Shown here in pieces: positions 16,697 to 24,754 of a stretch of 42,451 nt of DNA. The notes beneath the pieces are model-generated. The model did no database searches. It saw only the letters and a list, made by a program, of their open reading frames with translations, and was not told the origin of the DNA. Within the stretch, counting starts at the first letter, position 1. Every line of letters begins with the position of its first letter. Position numbers and translations under genes: made by a program. Source of the DNA: Actinomycetota bacterium (GTDB lineage: Bacteria; Actinomycetota; Actinomycetes; Nanopelagicales; Nanopelagicaceae); assembly GCA_947452525.1 (NCBI GenBank), contig CANGCW010000001.1, positions 1-42,451 on the forward strand, read 5' to 3'.

Positions 16697-19305
16697 TGAG
16701 CTGCGCTATCCCAGCTCTTCCCTAGCCCGACGCTGACATCGAGGGGCAGAGAAAGTTCGACTGCACGGGACATCTCCTCTTTCACAAGAAGTGAGAGCGC
16801 TTCCTCTTCACCGGGTGAGACCTCAAGAATTAACTCGTCATGCACTTGGAGAAGTAAGCGTGAACTCAACTTCTCGTCCTTGATGCGCTTGGAGACATTG
16901 AGCATTGCAATCTTGATGATATCCGCGGCTGATCCTTGGATAGGGGCATTCAGCGCCATACGCTCTGCGACTTCGCGTTGTGCACGGTTATCACTAGTGA
17001 GATCTGGAAGATACCTCCGGCGACCCATAATCGTCTCTGTATAACCAACCTCGCGGGCTTGAATCACTACGCGCTTCAAGTAATCGCGGATTCCACCGAA
17101 GCGGTCAAAGTAGGTATCCATCAACTGCGCTGCTTCCCCCGGCGAGAGATCAAGTTGTTGAGCGAGGCCGTAAGAACTTAATCCATATGCGAGGCCGTAA
17201 GACATCGCCTTAATCTGGCGGCGCATCTCTGCATCGACCTCTTCTGGCGCAACACCGAAGACCTTGGAGGCGACAGTCTTGTGGAGATCCTCGCCCGATT
17301 TAAAGGCGGCAATCAAACCTGCATCTTCTGAGAGATGGGCCATGATGCGCATCTCAATCTGACTGTAATCAGCCGTGAGAAGCGTTGCATATGGCTTAGC
17401 TGCGATGAAGCAGTCGCGAATCTTTCTACCCTCTTCAGTACGAACCGGAATATTCTGCAGGTTCGGGTCGGTACTTGAGAGGCGACCAGTCGCTGCGACG
17501 GTCTGCTGGAAATTAGTGTGAATTCTTCCGTCGGCCGCAATTGCGTTGAGAAGGCCTTCAATCGTGGTGAGGAGCTTTCCCGTCTCACGAATTCGCAAGA
17601 GATTGAGCAGAAGTGGATGCTTACTCTTCACATAGAGAGCGTTGAGACTCTCCGCATCGGTTGTGTAACCAGTCTTGTTCTTCTTCGTCTTAGGTAGGCC
17701 GAGTTCATCAAAGAGGATGACCTGCAATTGCTTTGGAGAAGCTACGTTGAACTCTCGCCCTGCGGCACTATGTGCTTGAGCCGTCTGATTGGCCACTTCA
17801 GCGCGGAAGAATTCCGCAAGGGAAGTCAACTTCTTCTTATCAACGTTAATACCTACTCGTTCCATTTGGGCGAGTTCAAGGAGCGTAGGAATTTCAAGGT
17901 CGCTCATGAGCGAACTCATATCCCGTGAGCGAATCTCCTCCTGAAGAAGAGGAGTCAATCGATAAATAGCAGAAGCTCCAGTACCGGAGAACTCTTGGAA
18001 GAGCCCATCGGAACCGCTCTCCTCTTCGATATGTCCTAGGTAGCGCTCTTGAAGATCGAGAAGTTCTATATTTCTACTTCCAGGATTGACCAAGTAAGCG
18101 GCGAGTTCTGTATCCCACTGCAGTCCGCCTATGTCAACGATGCGAGCAAGCGGCTTAGCTGAGTGCATCCATTTTGGTAGAGCGGCGTCGGATAACCACG
18201 CACCCATCTCACCAGATTCAACGATGAGCACCTCATCTGCCGAGAGAGCGACTGCGTAGTTAAGAACTTTGCCGTACTCAATCTCGTAATCCAACGCGAT
18301 CGGTTCGGTGCGCCCAGCAAGTGCGGTGGAAAGTTCAGAGGCCGATACGCGTTTGACGGAGAGGTCGAACTTCTCAACAACTCTCGCCTCATCGGCAGGT
18401 GATGTGAAGCCCGGTAGTTTCTTCACTCGCTCATTGAGCGCCTTGATCTCAAGGAGATCGAGGAGCGGCGCTAACTTCGCTTGGTTGACGCCCTCCCAAG
18501 CAAGCTTCTCAATATCACTATCGATTGGAACGTCACGACGAAGCTCTGTCAGTTCACGGTTGAGCATGACTGCGGAGAGATTCGCGCGCAGTGAATCCCC
18601 TACCTTGCCGGGAATCTCGTCGATATGCGCAATCAATTCAGTTAGCGAACCAAAGTCATGAATCCATTTAGTCGCAGTCTTCTCTCCGACGCCTGGGACC
18701 GATGGGAGGTTATCGCTGGGATCTCCACGGAGCGCTGCAAAGTCTGGATACTGTGAAGGCGTGAGGCCGTACTTCTCCTCCACTGCTGCCGGCGTCATGC
18801 GCGCTAAATCTGACATGCCCTTCTTCGGGTAGAGCACTGTGGTCTTATCCGTAATGAGTTGAAATGAATCTCTATCGCCGGAGCAGATAAGAACTTCAAA
18901 ACCATCAGCCTCAGCGCTCTTGGTAAGAGTTGCAATCAGGTCATCTGCTTCAAAGCCCTCGAGCGCGAAATGGGTAATGCCCAGCGCCGCCACCATTTGA
19001 TAGAGATATGTGGTCTGTGAACGAAAATCATCCGGCGTAGCGCTTCGGGTACCTTTATAAGATTCCAGTTTTTCAGTACGAAATGTCTTTCTGGAGACAT
19101 CGAATGCCGTTGCGATATGCGTTGGGTTCTCATCACGGATGAGATTGATAAGCATGGAGGTGAAGCCATAAATCGCATTGGTCGTCTGACCCGACGAGTT
19201 TGCAAAATTCTCGGCCGGAAGGGCGTGATAGGCGCGATAGGCCATGGAGTGGCCATCAATCAGGAGTAGACGTTTCTGGCTCTCGTTACTCTTCTTCGCG
19301 CTCAT
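16693..19305 (-). CDS. polA: DNA polymerase I
   Basis: This 870-residue polymerase serves repair and Okazaki fragment processing. The N-terminal 5'-3' nuclease shows LLIDGHSMAYRAYHA, FEADDLIATL and a RGDPSDNLPSVPGVGEKTA helix-hairpin-helix. The central domain looks degenerate as a proofreading exonuclease: a DYE resembling exo motif I remains, but the aspartates expected in the later exo motifs are missing (HSAKPLAR replaces the usual HNLKYD). The C-terminal domain has TADYSQIEMRIMAH, the O-helix RRQIKAMSYGLAYG and LLQVHDELI. Tyrosine occupies the position of E. coli Phe762. The ATG lies seven bases after TACAAT and has no ribosome-binding site. Confidence 0.97.
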   Translation of the reverse strand: MSAKKSNESQKRLLLIDGHSMAYRAYHALPAENFANSSGQTTNAIYGFTSMLINLIRDENPTHIATAFDVSRKTFRTEKLESYKGTRSATPDDFRSQTTYLYQMVAALGITHFALEGFEADDLIATLTKSAEADGFEVLICSGDRDSFQLITDKTTVLYPKKGMSDLARMTPAAVEEKYGLTPSQYPDFAALRGDPSDNLPSVPGVGEKTATKWIHDFGSLTELIAHIDEIPGKVGDSLRANLSAVMLNRELTELRRDVPIDSDIEKLAWEGVNQAKLAPLLDLLEIKALNERVKKLPGFTSPADEARVVEKFDLSVKRVSASELSTALAGRTEPIALDYEIEYGKVLNYAVALSADEVLIVESGEMGAWLSDAALPKWMHSAKPLARIVDIGGLQWDTELAAYLVNPGSRNIELLDLQERYLGHIEEESGSDGLFQEFSGTGASAIYRLTPLLQEEIRSRDMSSLMSDLEIPTLLELAQMERVGINVDKKKLTSLAEFFRAEVANQTAQAHSAAGREFNVASPKQLQVILFDELGLPKTKKNKTGYTTDAESLNALYVKSKHPLLLNLLRIRETGKLLTTIEGLLNAIAADGRIHTNFQQTVAATGRLSSTDPNLQNIPVRTEEGRKIRDCFIAAKPYATLLTADYSQIEMRIMAHLSEDAGLIAAFKSGEDLHKTVASKVFGVAPEEVDAEMRRQIKAMSYGLAYGLSSYGLAQQLDLSPGEAAQLMDTYFDRFGGIRDYLKRVVIQAREVGYTETIMGRRRYLPDLTSDNRAQREVAERMALNAPIQGSAADIIKIAMLNVSKRIKDEKLSSRLLLQVHDELILEVSPGEEEALSLLVKEEMSRAVELSLPLDVSVGLGKSWDSAAH

Positions 19306-19312
19306 TTAAGGG

Positions 19313-19318
19313 ATTGTA
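19313..19318 (-). promoter_or_regulatory. polA: -10 box for leaderless polA transcript
   Basis: TACAAT on the minus strand is a near-consensus -10 hexamer followed by seven bases and then the polA ATG at 19305. No Shine-Dalgarno is present in those seven bases, so the transcript should be leaderless. Any -35 element would fall at the start of the divergent thioesterase gene. No clear one is visible. Confidence 0.6.
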
Positions 19319-19323
19319 GAGGC

Positions 19324-19329
19324 TAAACT
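19324..19329 (+). promoter_or_regulatory. -10 box for leaderless thioesterase transcript
   Basis: TAAACT on the plus strand fits TANNNT and lies seven bases before the ATG at 19337, again with no ribosome-binding site. It is only five bases from the opposite-strand polA -10 box, so the two promoters are back to back. Confidence 0.55.
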
Positions 19330-19336
19330 TTCATCC

Positions 19337-19741
19337 ATGGTTGATTACTTAGCGATTCTCAAAGAGCGTGGCTCCGGAGCACTAGATCAGAAGATGGGAA
19401 TCGAGATCCTCGAGGCCTCCCCTGAACGCTTGGTAGCGAGAATGCCAGTTGAGGGAAATACGCAGCCCATCGGGTTACTTCACGGTGGAGCGAATGTAGT
19501 TCTTGCCGAATCACTCGGCTCGATCGGCACCCAATTGCACGCGGGTCCAGATAAGCGCATCGTTGGCGTAGATATCAATGCGACCCATCATCGCTCCGCA
19601 ACATCAGGCTTTGTTACCGGAGTTGCTACACCGGTTTCGCTCGGACGAACTCTATGTTGCTACCAAATTGAAATTGCCAACGACCAGGGTCAACGTACCT
19701 GCACAGCAAGAATCACCTGCCTCATACTTCAAGACAGGTGA
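19337..19741 (+). CDS. Hotdog-fold acyl-CoA thioesterase, MenI/YdiI-like
   Basis: This 134-residue single hotdog-domain protein resembles E. coli YdiI (MenI), which hydrolyses 1,4-dihydroxy-2-naphthoyl-CoA in menaquinone synthesis. The hallmark segment is GLLHGGANVVLAESLGS (His49-Gly50-Gly51, predicted catalytic Glu58), followed by VGVDINATHHRSA and a C-terminal strand ending in ITCLIL. Related PaaI-type thioesterases act on other aromatic or acyl-CoAs, so the substrate is inferred. It diverges from polA across 31 bases. It ends in an 11-bp hairpin and converges on livF. Confidence 0.85.
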   Translation: MVDYLAILKERGSGALDQKMGIEILEASPERLVARMPVEGNTQPIGLLHGGANVVLAESLGSIGTQLHAGPDKRIVGVDINATHHRSATSGFVTGVATPVSLGRTLCCYQIEIANDQGQRTCTARITCLILQDR

Positions 19742-19745
19742 TTCT
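19709..19745. terminator. Hairpin at the convergent ends of the thioesterase gene and livF
   Basis: AGAATCACCTG (19709-19719) is perfectly complementary to CAGGTGATTCT (19735-19745), an 11-bp stem with a 15-base loop. The second arm contains the thioesterase stop codon TGA. No T-run follows on either strand, so it is not a textbook intrinsic terminator. Its place between two convergent genes suggests a transcript end or 3'-protecting structure for both. Confidence 0.45.
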
Positions 19746-19763
19746 CTCAGTGCTTAATGGGAG

Positions 19764-20486
19764 TTAGTGCGCTCCGGTACCGAGGTATGCGGCACGAACA
19801 TCTGGATCATTAAGTAGATCTGATGCCTTAGCCTCTTTGACGACCTTTCCGGTCTCAAGAACATAGGCACGATTTGCTCTCTGAAGAGCCTGTTGCGCAT
19901 TCTGCTCAACTAAGAGGATGGTCGTTCCCAGCTCTTTATTAATCGCAGTGATGATATTAAAGATATTCTGAATCATCATTGGCGCAAGTCCCATTGATGG
20001 CTCATCAAGGAGCAGAACCTGCGGCCTTGCCATAAGGGCTCTTCCAATTGCAAGCATCTGTTGCTCGCCGCCAGAGAGCGTTCCGCCAGCCTGAGTAACT
20101 CGCTCTTTCAGACGTGGGAAGAGTTGGAAGACCTTATCGAGATCCTCTTGCATCTCTGCCTTGCGATCTTTACGGAAGTACTTACCAATCTCCAAATTTT
20201 CGAGAACTGTCATACCAGGGAAGATGCCGCGACCCTCTGGTGCCTGTGAGATGCCGAGTTCGACGCGCTCATGTGCAGGAAGTTTCGAGATATCTTGGCC
20301 ATTGAAAATGATTGAACCACTTGTCACTGGACGAAGACCTGAAATCGTTTTGAGAGTCGTAGTCTTTCCAGCACCATTAGCGCCGATAAGGGTAACAATC
20401 TCACCTTGATTTACCGAGACAGAAATTCCCTTAATTGCTTCAATCTTGCCGTAGAAGACTCGTAGATCTTTAATTTCAAGATTCAT
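19764..20486 (-). CDS. livF: Branched-chain amino-acid ABC transporter ATPase LivF
   Basis: This 240-residue ATPase powers a high-affinity branched-chain amino-acid type importer. It has Walker A GANGAGKT (35-42), the LivF-type QAPEGRGIFPGMTVLENLEIG segment, the signature LSGGEQQMLAIGRALM, Walker B LLLDEPSMGLAP and the switch histidine region (shown as LVEQNAQQAL). Its ATG lies inside the end of livG, an 11-base overlap, as usual in this operon. It is the last gene of livKHMGF. Confidence 0.95.
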   Translation of the reverse strand: MNLEIKDLRVFYGKIEAIKGISVSVNQGEIVTLIGANGAGKTTTLKTISGLRPVTSGSIIFNGQDISKLPAHERVELGISQAPEGRGIFPGMTVLENLEIGKYFRKDRKAEMQEDLDKVFQLFPRLKERVTQAGGTLSGGEQQMLAIGRALMARPQVLLLDEPSMGLAPMMIQNIFNIITAINKELGTTILLVEQNAQQALQRANRAYVLETGKVVKEAKASDLLNDPDVRAAYLGTGAH

Positions 20487-21252
20487 CAGCTGGCACTCCT
20501 AAGTAAGCCTCGATAACTTTAGGGTCATTTTGGACGACGGAAGGTAAATCATCGGCAATCTTGACACCGAAGTCGAGAACGACGACTCGATCAGAGATTC
20601 CCATAATCAACGACATATCGTGTTCAATGAGAAGAACGGTGTAACCAGCATCGCGAATCCGCTTGATAGTGCTGGCTAGTTCAACCTTCTCCGCCGGGTT
20701 AAATCCTGCTGCTGGCTCATCCAGGAGAAGGAGCTTCGCACCTGTTCCCATTGCACGGGCAATCTCTAAGCGACGCTGAACGCCGTATGGCAGGTTCTTC
20801 GCTAGGCGATCTTCATACTCCGCAATTCCGATGAATTCAAGAATCTCGTGCGCCTTTGCCTTTGCTGCCTTCTCCGTCTTTCGGGAGCGGATTGAGCCAA
20901 AGAGCGATCCGACCAGACCAGCCTTGCTATGTACATCAGTTGCGGTGATGACATTTTCAAGGGCTGTCATATCGCCCCAAAGGCGAATGTTCTGGAAAGT
21001 ACGCGCAACACCACTTTGGGTAATCGCAAAACGCTTCTTTCCAACGAGCGACTTGCCCTGAAAAATAATTTCACCTGAGGTTGGCTGATAGACACCCGTG
21101 ATCATGTTGAAGACTGTTGTCTTACCGGCACCGTTAGGTCCGATGAGAGCGAGAATCTCCTGCTTGTTTACATGAAGGTTGACATCGTTGAGAGCGGTTA
21201 CGCCACCAAATTTCTTGGTGAGGCCGACAAGTTCAAGAATTTTCTCTGACAT
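20476..21252 (-). CDS. livG: Branched-chain amino-acid ABC transporter ATPase LivG
   Basis: This 258-residue ATPase pairs with LivF. It shows Walker A GPNGAGKT (38-45), TGVYQPTSGEI, the LivG-type GVARTFQNIRLW stretch, NLPYGVQRRLEIARAM as the signature region, Walker B LLLDEPAAGFNP and LIEHDMSLIM with the switch histidine. Start and stop overlap livM (TAATG) and livF, so expression is presumably coupled. Substrate assignment to branched-chain amino acids is by family. Related systems import urea or amides. Confidence 0.95.
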   Translation of the reverse strand: MSEKILELVGLTKKFGGVTALNDVNLHVNKQEILALIGPNGAGKTTVFNMITGVYQPTSGEIIFQGKSLVGKKRFAITQSGVARTFQNIRLWGDMTALENVITATDVHSKAGLVGSLFGSIRSRKTEKAAKAKAHEILEFIGIAEYEDRLAKNLPYGVQRRLEIARAMGTGAKLLLLDEPAAGFNPAEKVELASTIKRIRDAGYTVLLIEHDMSLIMGISDRVVVLDFGVKIADDLPSVVQNDPKVIEAYLGVPADES

Positions 21253-22328
21253 TACTTTGCTCCTGATTCAGCTGCAGGGGCGTGGAGTTTCTCGCGCTTC
21301 TTACGAGGCAAGATTCCATCCGGACGGAAGTTCATGATGATTACCAATGTCAATCCAAAGACGAGTTGACGAGCATTGGAGATAAAGCGAATGCGCTCTG
21401 GCAGATAGGCAAGGAATACGCCACCAAGGACGACTCCCCAAATATTTCCAATTCCACCAAAGACGACACATGAGAGGATCAATACCGAGATGTTAAATGT
21501 GAAGGCGTCAGGTGATACATAGAGCGTCTTCGAGGCATAGACAACGCCTGCTGCACCGCCAACACCGGCTCCCAATGTGAATGACCAAATCTTGTACTTA
21601 AGAGTTGGCACACCCATGAGTTCTGCGGCATCTTCATCTTGGCGAATCGCTTCCCACGCGCGTCCTGGACGACGCACAGACAGGCGACGAATCATCCAAA
21701 TAGTAAGAAGGATAAGAATGAGAACAAACCAGTAGAACGAGTTTGGCGTCATGATATTAAAATCAAGTACTCCGACTGGTGTATGGATTGATGGTGGATT
21801 TGGAACGTTCGCCATTCCATTAGGTCCACCGATCTTCTGGGTGTTAAGAGCAGTGATTCGAACAATCTCACCAAAACCCATCGTCACAATTGCGAGATAG
21901 TCGCCACGAAGTCGGAGGGTAGGAATACCGAGAAGAACGCCGGCAATCATTGCAAATGCAATTCCGAGCGGGAGGATCTCCCACGTGTTCAAATCCGTCC
22001 ACTTGCCACAGATGGCCATTGTGTATGCACCAATTGCGAAGAAGGCTACGTATCCGAGGTCAAGCATTCCCGACTTGCCAACCACGATGTTGAGACCAAG
22101 TGACATCAAGACGAACATGCCTACTGGGTAGACCAAGACGTCGGCGAAATTACTGATCGGTGTATTGAGGAAATTAGAGAATGAGTAATTGCCTGCGAAT
22201 GGAAGCGCTCCTGCAAGAAGAATCATTGCAATTCCAAAGCTGGTGCGCTGGAAGCGATTCCAGCCGCTCCAGATAGCGGCGCCCTTATCGCGGATGTTGA
22301 AGTTACGGAGTGAGTTTTTAGTTGACAT
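21252..22328 (-). CDS. livM: Branched-chain amino-acid ABC transporter permease LivM
   Basis: This membrane permease of about 358 residues forms one half of the transport channel. It has many hydrophobic helices and the family segments GLNIVVGKSGMLDLGYVAFFAIGAYT, LRLRGDYLAIVTMGFGEIVRI and the EAA-like loop RAWEAIRQDEDAAELMGVPTLKYKI. The open frame extends 19 codons further upstream into livH, but ATG at 22328, five bases after the livH stop and preceded by AGGGT, gives the better start (MSTKNSLRNF). Confidence 0.93.
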   Translation of the reverse strand: MSTKNSLRNFNIRDKGAAIWSGWNRFQRTSFGIAMILLAGALPFAGNYSFSNFLNTPISNFADVLVYPVGMFVLMSLGLNIVVGKSGMLDLGYVAFFAIGAYTMAICGKWTDLNTWEILPLGIAFAMIAGVLLGIPTLRLRGDYLAIVTMGFGEIVRITALNTQKIGGPNGMANVPNPPSIHTPVGVLDFNIMTPNSFYWFVLILILLTIWMIRRLSVRRPGRAWEAIRQDEDAAELMGVPTLKYKIWSFTLGAGVGGAAGVVYASKTLYVSPDAFTFNISVLILSCVVFGGIGNIWGVVLGGVFLAYLPERIRFISNARQLVFGLTLVIIMNFRPDGILPRKKREKLHAPAAESGAK

Positions 22329-22332
22329 GTAA

Positions 22333-23280
22333 TTAGACCCTTGACTGCTGAATGGCTTCACCGAAGAGGCCGTTAGGACGGACAAGAAGGACGAGTACTA
22401 AGACAACGAAGACGGTGATTGCCTTCCACTGGGAGCCGAGCACTGCAGAGGCGTAAGTCTCGAGCAGGCCAAGGGTTAATCCCCCGACAAAAGCGCCGCG
22501 GATATTTCCGATTCCGCCCAGTACAGCAGCGGTAAAGGCTGCGATACCGATATTGAAACCAATATTAAACTTTGTTGCTTCATACACTGTCTCGAAGAAG
22601 AATGCTGCTGCGCCAGTCATCAGACCACCGATAAGGAAGGTGATGGAGATGACGCGATTGAGGTTAACTCCCATCAACTTTGCAGTCTCTTCGTTCATCG
22701 ACACGGCACGGATACCCTTTCCGAGGCGGGTGTGATTCACGAAGCGTTGCAGGCCGAAGAACATAATTGGCGCGACGATAAAGACGAGGAGTTGATCTAC
22801 TCGGATATTCGCACCGAGCACCGTGAAGAGCGAGCTCTTATGGAGCATCTCCGGCGCAATAGTGGCGCGACCAGCGGTGAGAAGTGAGACTGACTCACTC
22901 AAAACAATTGACATGCCGATGGCCGAGATGAGCGGTGCAAGTCGATTGGTGCCACGCGAACGCAAGCGTCGATAAGCAACGAGCTCCACGATGACCGCGG
23001 TAATGCCTGATGCAAGCATGGATGCGATGAGACAGAAGAGCATGGAATAGATAAGTGTGAAACCGTGGAGATCTCCGGAGTTAGGTTGATGTCCGAGGAT
23101 GTCACGAGAAACTACGATTGTGGCAAAGGTTCCGACCATGAAGATCTCGGAGTTCGCAAAGTTAATCATGCGAAGCACTCCGTAGACCATCGTGTATCCG
23201 AGCGAGATCAGGATATAGATAAATCCCTGGACTGCTCCGGAGAATGTTAACTGCCAGAACTGACTTATGAGGGTATGCAA
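22333..23280 (-). CDS. livH: Branched-chain amino-acid ABC transporter permease LivH
   Basis: This 315-residue membrane permease is the partner of LivM. It has about eight hydrophobic helices, the N-terminal ISLGYTMVYGVLRMINFANSEIFMVG and the loop GKGIRAVSMNEETAKLMGVNLNRVI, which docks the ATPases. The start is TTG, well supported by AAGGAG six bases upstream. The preceding 156 bases hold a strong terminator after livK and a second small hairpin (stem CTGGAG/CTCCAG, 23323-23343), so permease levels are probably set below binding-protein levels. Confidence 0.94.
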   Translation of the reverse strand: MHTLISQFWQLTFSGAVQGFIYILISLGYTMVYGVLRMINFANSEIFMVGTFATIVVSRDILGHQPNSGDLHGFTLIYSMLFCLIASMLASGITAVIVELVAYRRLRSRGTNRLAPLISAIGMSIVLSESVSLLTAGRATIAPEMLHKSSLFTVLGANIRVDQLLVFIVAPIMFFGLQRFVNHTRLGKGIRAVSMNEETAKLMGVNLNRVISITFLIGGLMTGAAAFFFETVYEATKFNIGFNIGIAAFTAAVLGGIGNIRGAFVGGLTLGLLETYASAVLGSQWKAITVFVVLVLVLLVRPNGLFGEAIQQSRV

Positions 23281-23367
23281 GTCGGTCTCCTTGATGGATG
23301 CTAGTTGTTGCGGGCGTTCATTCTGGAGCCATAGCGTCTCCAGGCAATGGTGGAACTCTATACGAGG

Positions 23368-23399
23368 AAAAGGCCGCTCAGCGTACTGAGCGGCCTTTT
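23368..23399. terminator. Intrinsic terminator between livK and livH
   Basis: A perfect 14-bp inverted repeat (AAAAGGCCGCTCAG, loop CGTA, CTGAGCGGCCTTTT) has an A-run on one side and a T-run on the other, so it can terminate in either direction. It follows the livK stop by about 37 bases. Partial read-through would give much binding protein and little permease, a common arrangement in ABC importer operons. Confidence 0.9.
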
Positions 23400-23436
23400 C
23401 TTACTAGTACTTACTCTCGTAAATCAGATTAATAAA

Positions 23437-24591
23437 TTAGATCTGACCCTTTGAGATGATTGCGCCACCTGTGACGAGGAAGGCGTTGATGAAGCCAGCG
23501 CCTGCTGTGTCGCCATTCTTATCAAACTTGATGGTGTTGCCCATCAAGCCTGTGAATGTGCCGGTGTTGATGCACTTCTGAATCTTTGCGCGAGTTGTGT
23601 TGCCCTTCTTGATGCAGGTAAGGATGATATTTGCTGCATCGAAGTCTTCTGTTGCATAAGTTCCTGGAGCGTTTCCTGTGACCTTCTTGAAGTCAGCAGA
23701 GATTGCCTTGCCAGCATCCTGGAATACTGCTGATGAAGCTGTAAGGCGTGCGCCTTCTGCTGCATCTCCAGCGCCATCGATGAATCCTGGGTCATATGTA
23801 CCGTCGCCTGATGCGAAGATACCTGTGAAGCCAGCATTGCGAAGCTGCTTAACGAAGCCAGCTGCCTGTGCGTAGTAACCAGAGTAGATTACGACGTTTG
23901 TCTTTGAATCCTTGATCTTCGAGATTGTTGCAGAGAAATCAAGTGTGGTGTTTGTGCCATCAACTGAATCTGTGCCAACTGCTGCGTGACCAAGTGCCTT
24001 GAGTGCTGACTGAACGTAACCATCAAGTCCGGTTCCGTATGAAGACTGATCGTTGACTGTGTAAACAACTGGTGACTTAACACCTTGGATTGCATACTTA
24101 GCAAGAGCTGGACCCTGCTTGTCATCCTTAGATGGCAAACGGTGGAATACAGGACCGCCGAAGTCGGTTGATGAAGGGTCTGTCAAGGTAACGCGGGTTG
24201 CTGATGGTGAAACCAATGGCAATCCTGCAGCCTTGTAGTAAGGGAAAGATGCAACAGATGCGCCAGAGAAAGCAGGTCCCACGATTGCGAGGATGCTCTT
24301 GTCCTTAGCTGTTCCTGGTGCAACAACAGATGCGCCTGGGCCTGAACCCTGGTCATCAACTTGCTTGAGGCCGACCTGCGCCTTTGGGTTAGCCTTGTTG
24401 TAAAGAGCGAGCGCATACTTAACGCCTGCGATCTCATCAAGACCTGTCTGCTTGTTATCGCCGGTCAATGGACCTTGGTAAGCGATGTAATACTTATATG
24501 TTGCAGCGTGAGCTGATGTTGCGATTGCGCCACCTGTTACGAGTGATGCCACTGCAACAAGAGCGACGCCAAGCTTTGTCTTCTTGTTCAT
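23437..24591 (-). CDS. livK: Branched-chain amino-acid ABC transporter binding protein LivK
   Basis: This 384-residue extracytoplasmic solute-binding protein (type I periplasmic fold, Peripla_BP_6-like) captures substrate for LivHMGF. ATG at 24591 has AGGAAGG upstream. The longer open frame to 24645 begins in unlikely sequence. The first 29 residues are a Sec signal peptide with a basic N-terminus (MNKKTK), a hydrophobic core and a predicted cleavage site AHA|A. There is no lipobox cysteine, unusual for a binding protein in a cell that probably has a single membrane. The mature protein begins with YKYYIAYQGPLTGDNKQTGL, typical of Liv/Leu-binding proteins. Confidence 0.92.
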   Translation of the reverse strand: MNKKTKLGVALVAVASLVTGGAIATSAHAATYKYYIAYQGPLTGDNKQTGLDEIAGVKYALALYNKANPKAQVGLKQVDDQGSGPGASVVAPGTAKDKSILAIVGPAFSGASVASFPYYKAAGLPLVSPSATRVTLTDPSSTDFGGPVFHRLPSKDDKQGPALAKYAIQGVKSPVVYTVNDQSSYGTGLDGYVQSALKALGHAAVGTDSVDGTNTTLDFSATISKIKDSKTNVVIYSGYYAQAAGFVKQLRNAGFTGIFASGDGTYDPGFIDGAGDAAEGARLTASSAVFQDAGKAISADFKKVTGNAPGTYATEDFDAANIILTCIKKGNTTRAKIQKCINTGTFTGLMGNTIKFDKNGDTAGAGFINAFLVTGGAIISKGQI

Positions 24592-24612
24592 GTAGACCTT
24601 CCTGATATTGCG

Positions 24613-24641
24613 TTTATAGGCAAACATGCATCCTGCAGGAG
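24613..24641 (-). promoter_or_regulatory. livK: Possible livK promoter with overlapping palindrome
   Basis: TATAAA on the minus strand (24618-24613) could be the -10 box, 22 bases before the livK start codon. A 17-base spacer would place the -35 at about 24636-24641, overlapping a perfect 10-bp palindrome TCCTGCAGGA (24631-24640). The palindrome could be a repressor operator. No family is assigned and the -35 match is poor. Confidence 0.3.
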
Positions 24642-24736
24642 TCATGCTTACAATCCCGGGACAGGGAGGATTGAAGGTTAATGGCTCAAGTGGCCCCCGA
24701 CAAGGGGTGAGACTGAGTATTTCACCTGCTGAGATG

Positions 24737-24754
24737 TGCCGTTTGATTACGGCA
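24737..24754. other. Small hairpin between pdtaR and livK
   Basis: TGCCGT and ACGGCA form a perfect 6-bp stem around a six-base loop (AATCAA on the minus strand), 25 bases after the pdtaR stop. A second GC stem (CCCC/GGGG) lies further along near 24694-24706. The hexaloop size resembles ANTAR target hairpins, but the loop lacks the G expected at position 4. It may simply mark the end of the pdtaR transcript, although no T-run follows. Confidence 0.35.

Noticed and set aside
22329..22385. Upstream extension of livM into livH (19 codons)
   Set aside because: The ATG at 22328 immediately follows the livH stop with a ribosome-binding site. The extension is explained by livH coding sequence.
24592..24645. 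Upstream extension of livK (18 extra codons)
   Set aside because: The ATG at 24591 has a good ribosome-binding site and begins a proper signal peptide. The extension would put charged and Cys-containing sequence before it and cover the probable promoter.
24737..24754. Possible ANTAR target hairpin
   Set aside because: The loop has six bases, but position 4 is C rather than G and no clear partner hairpin overlaps a terminator. Kept only as an unassigned hairpin.
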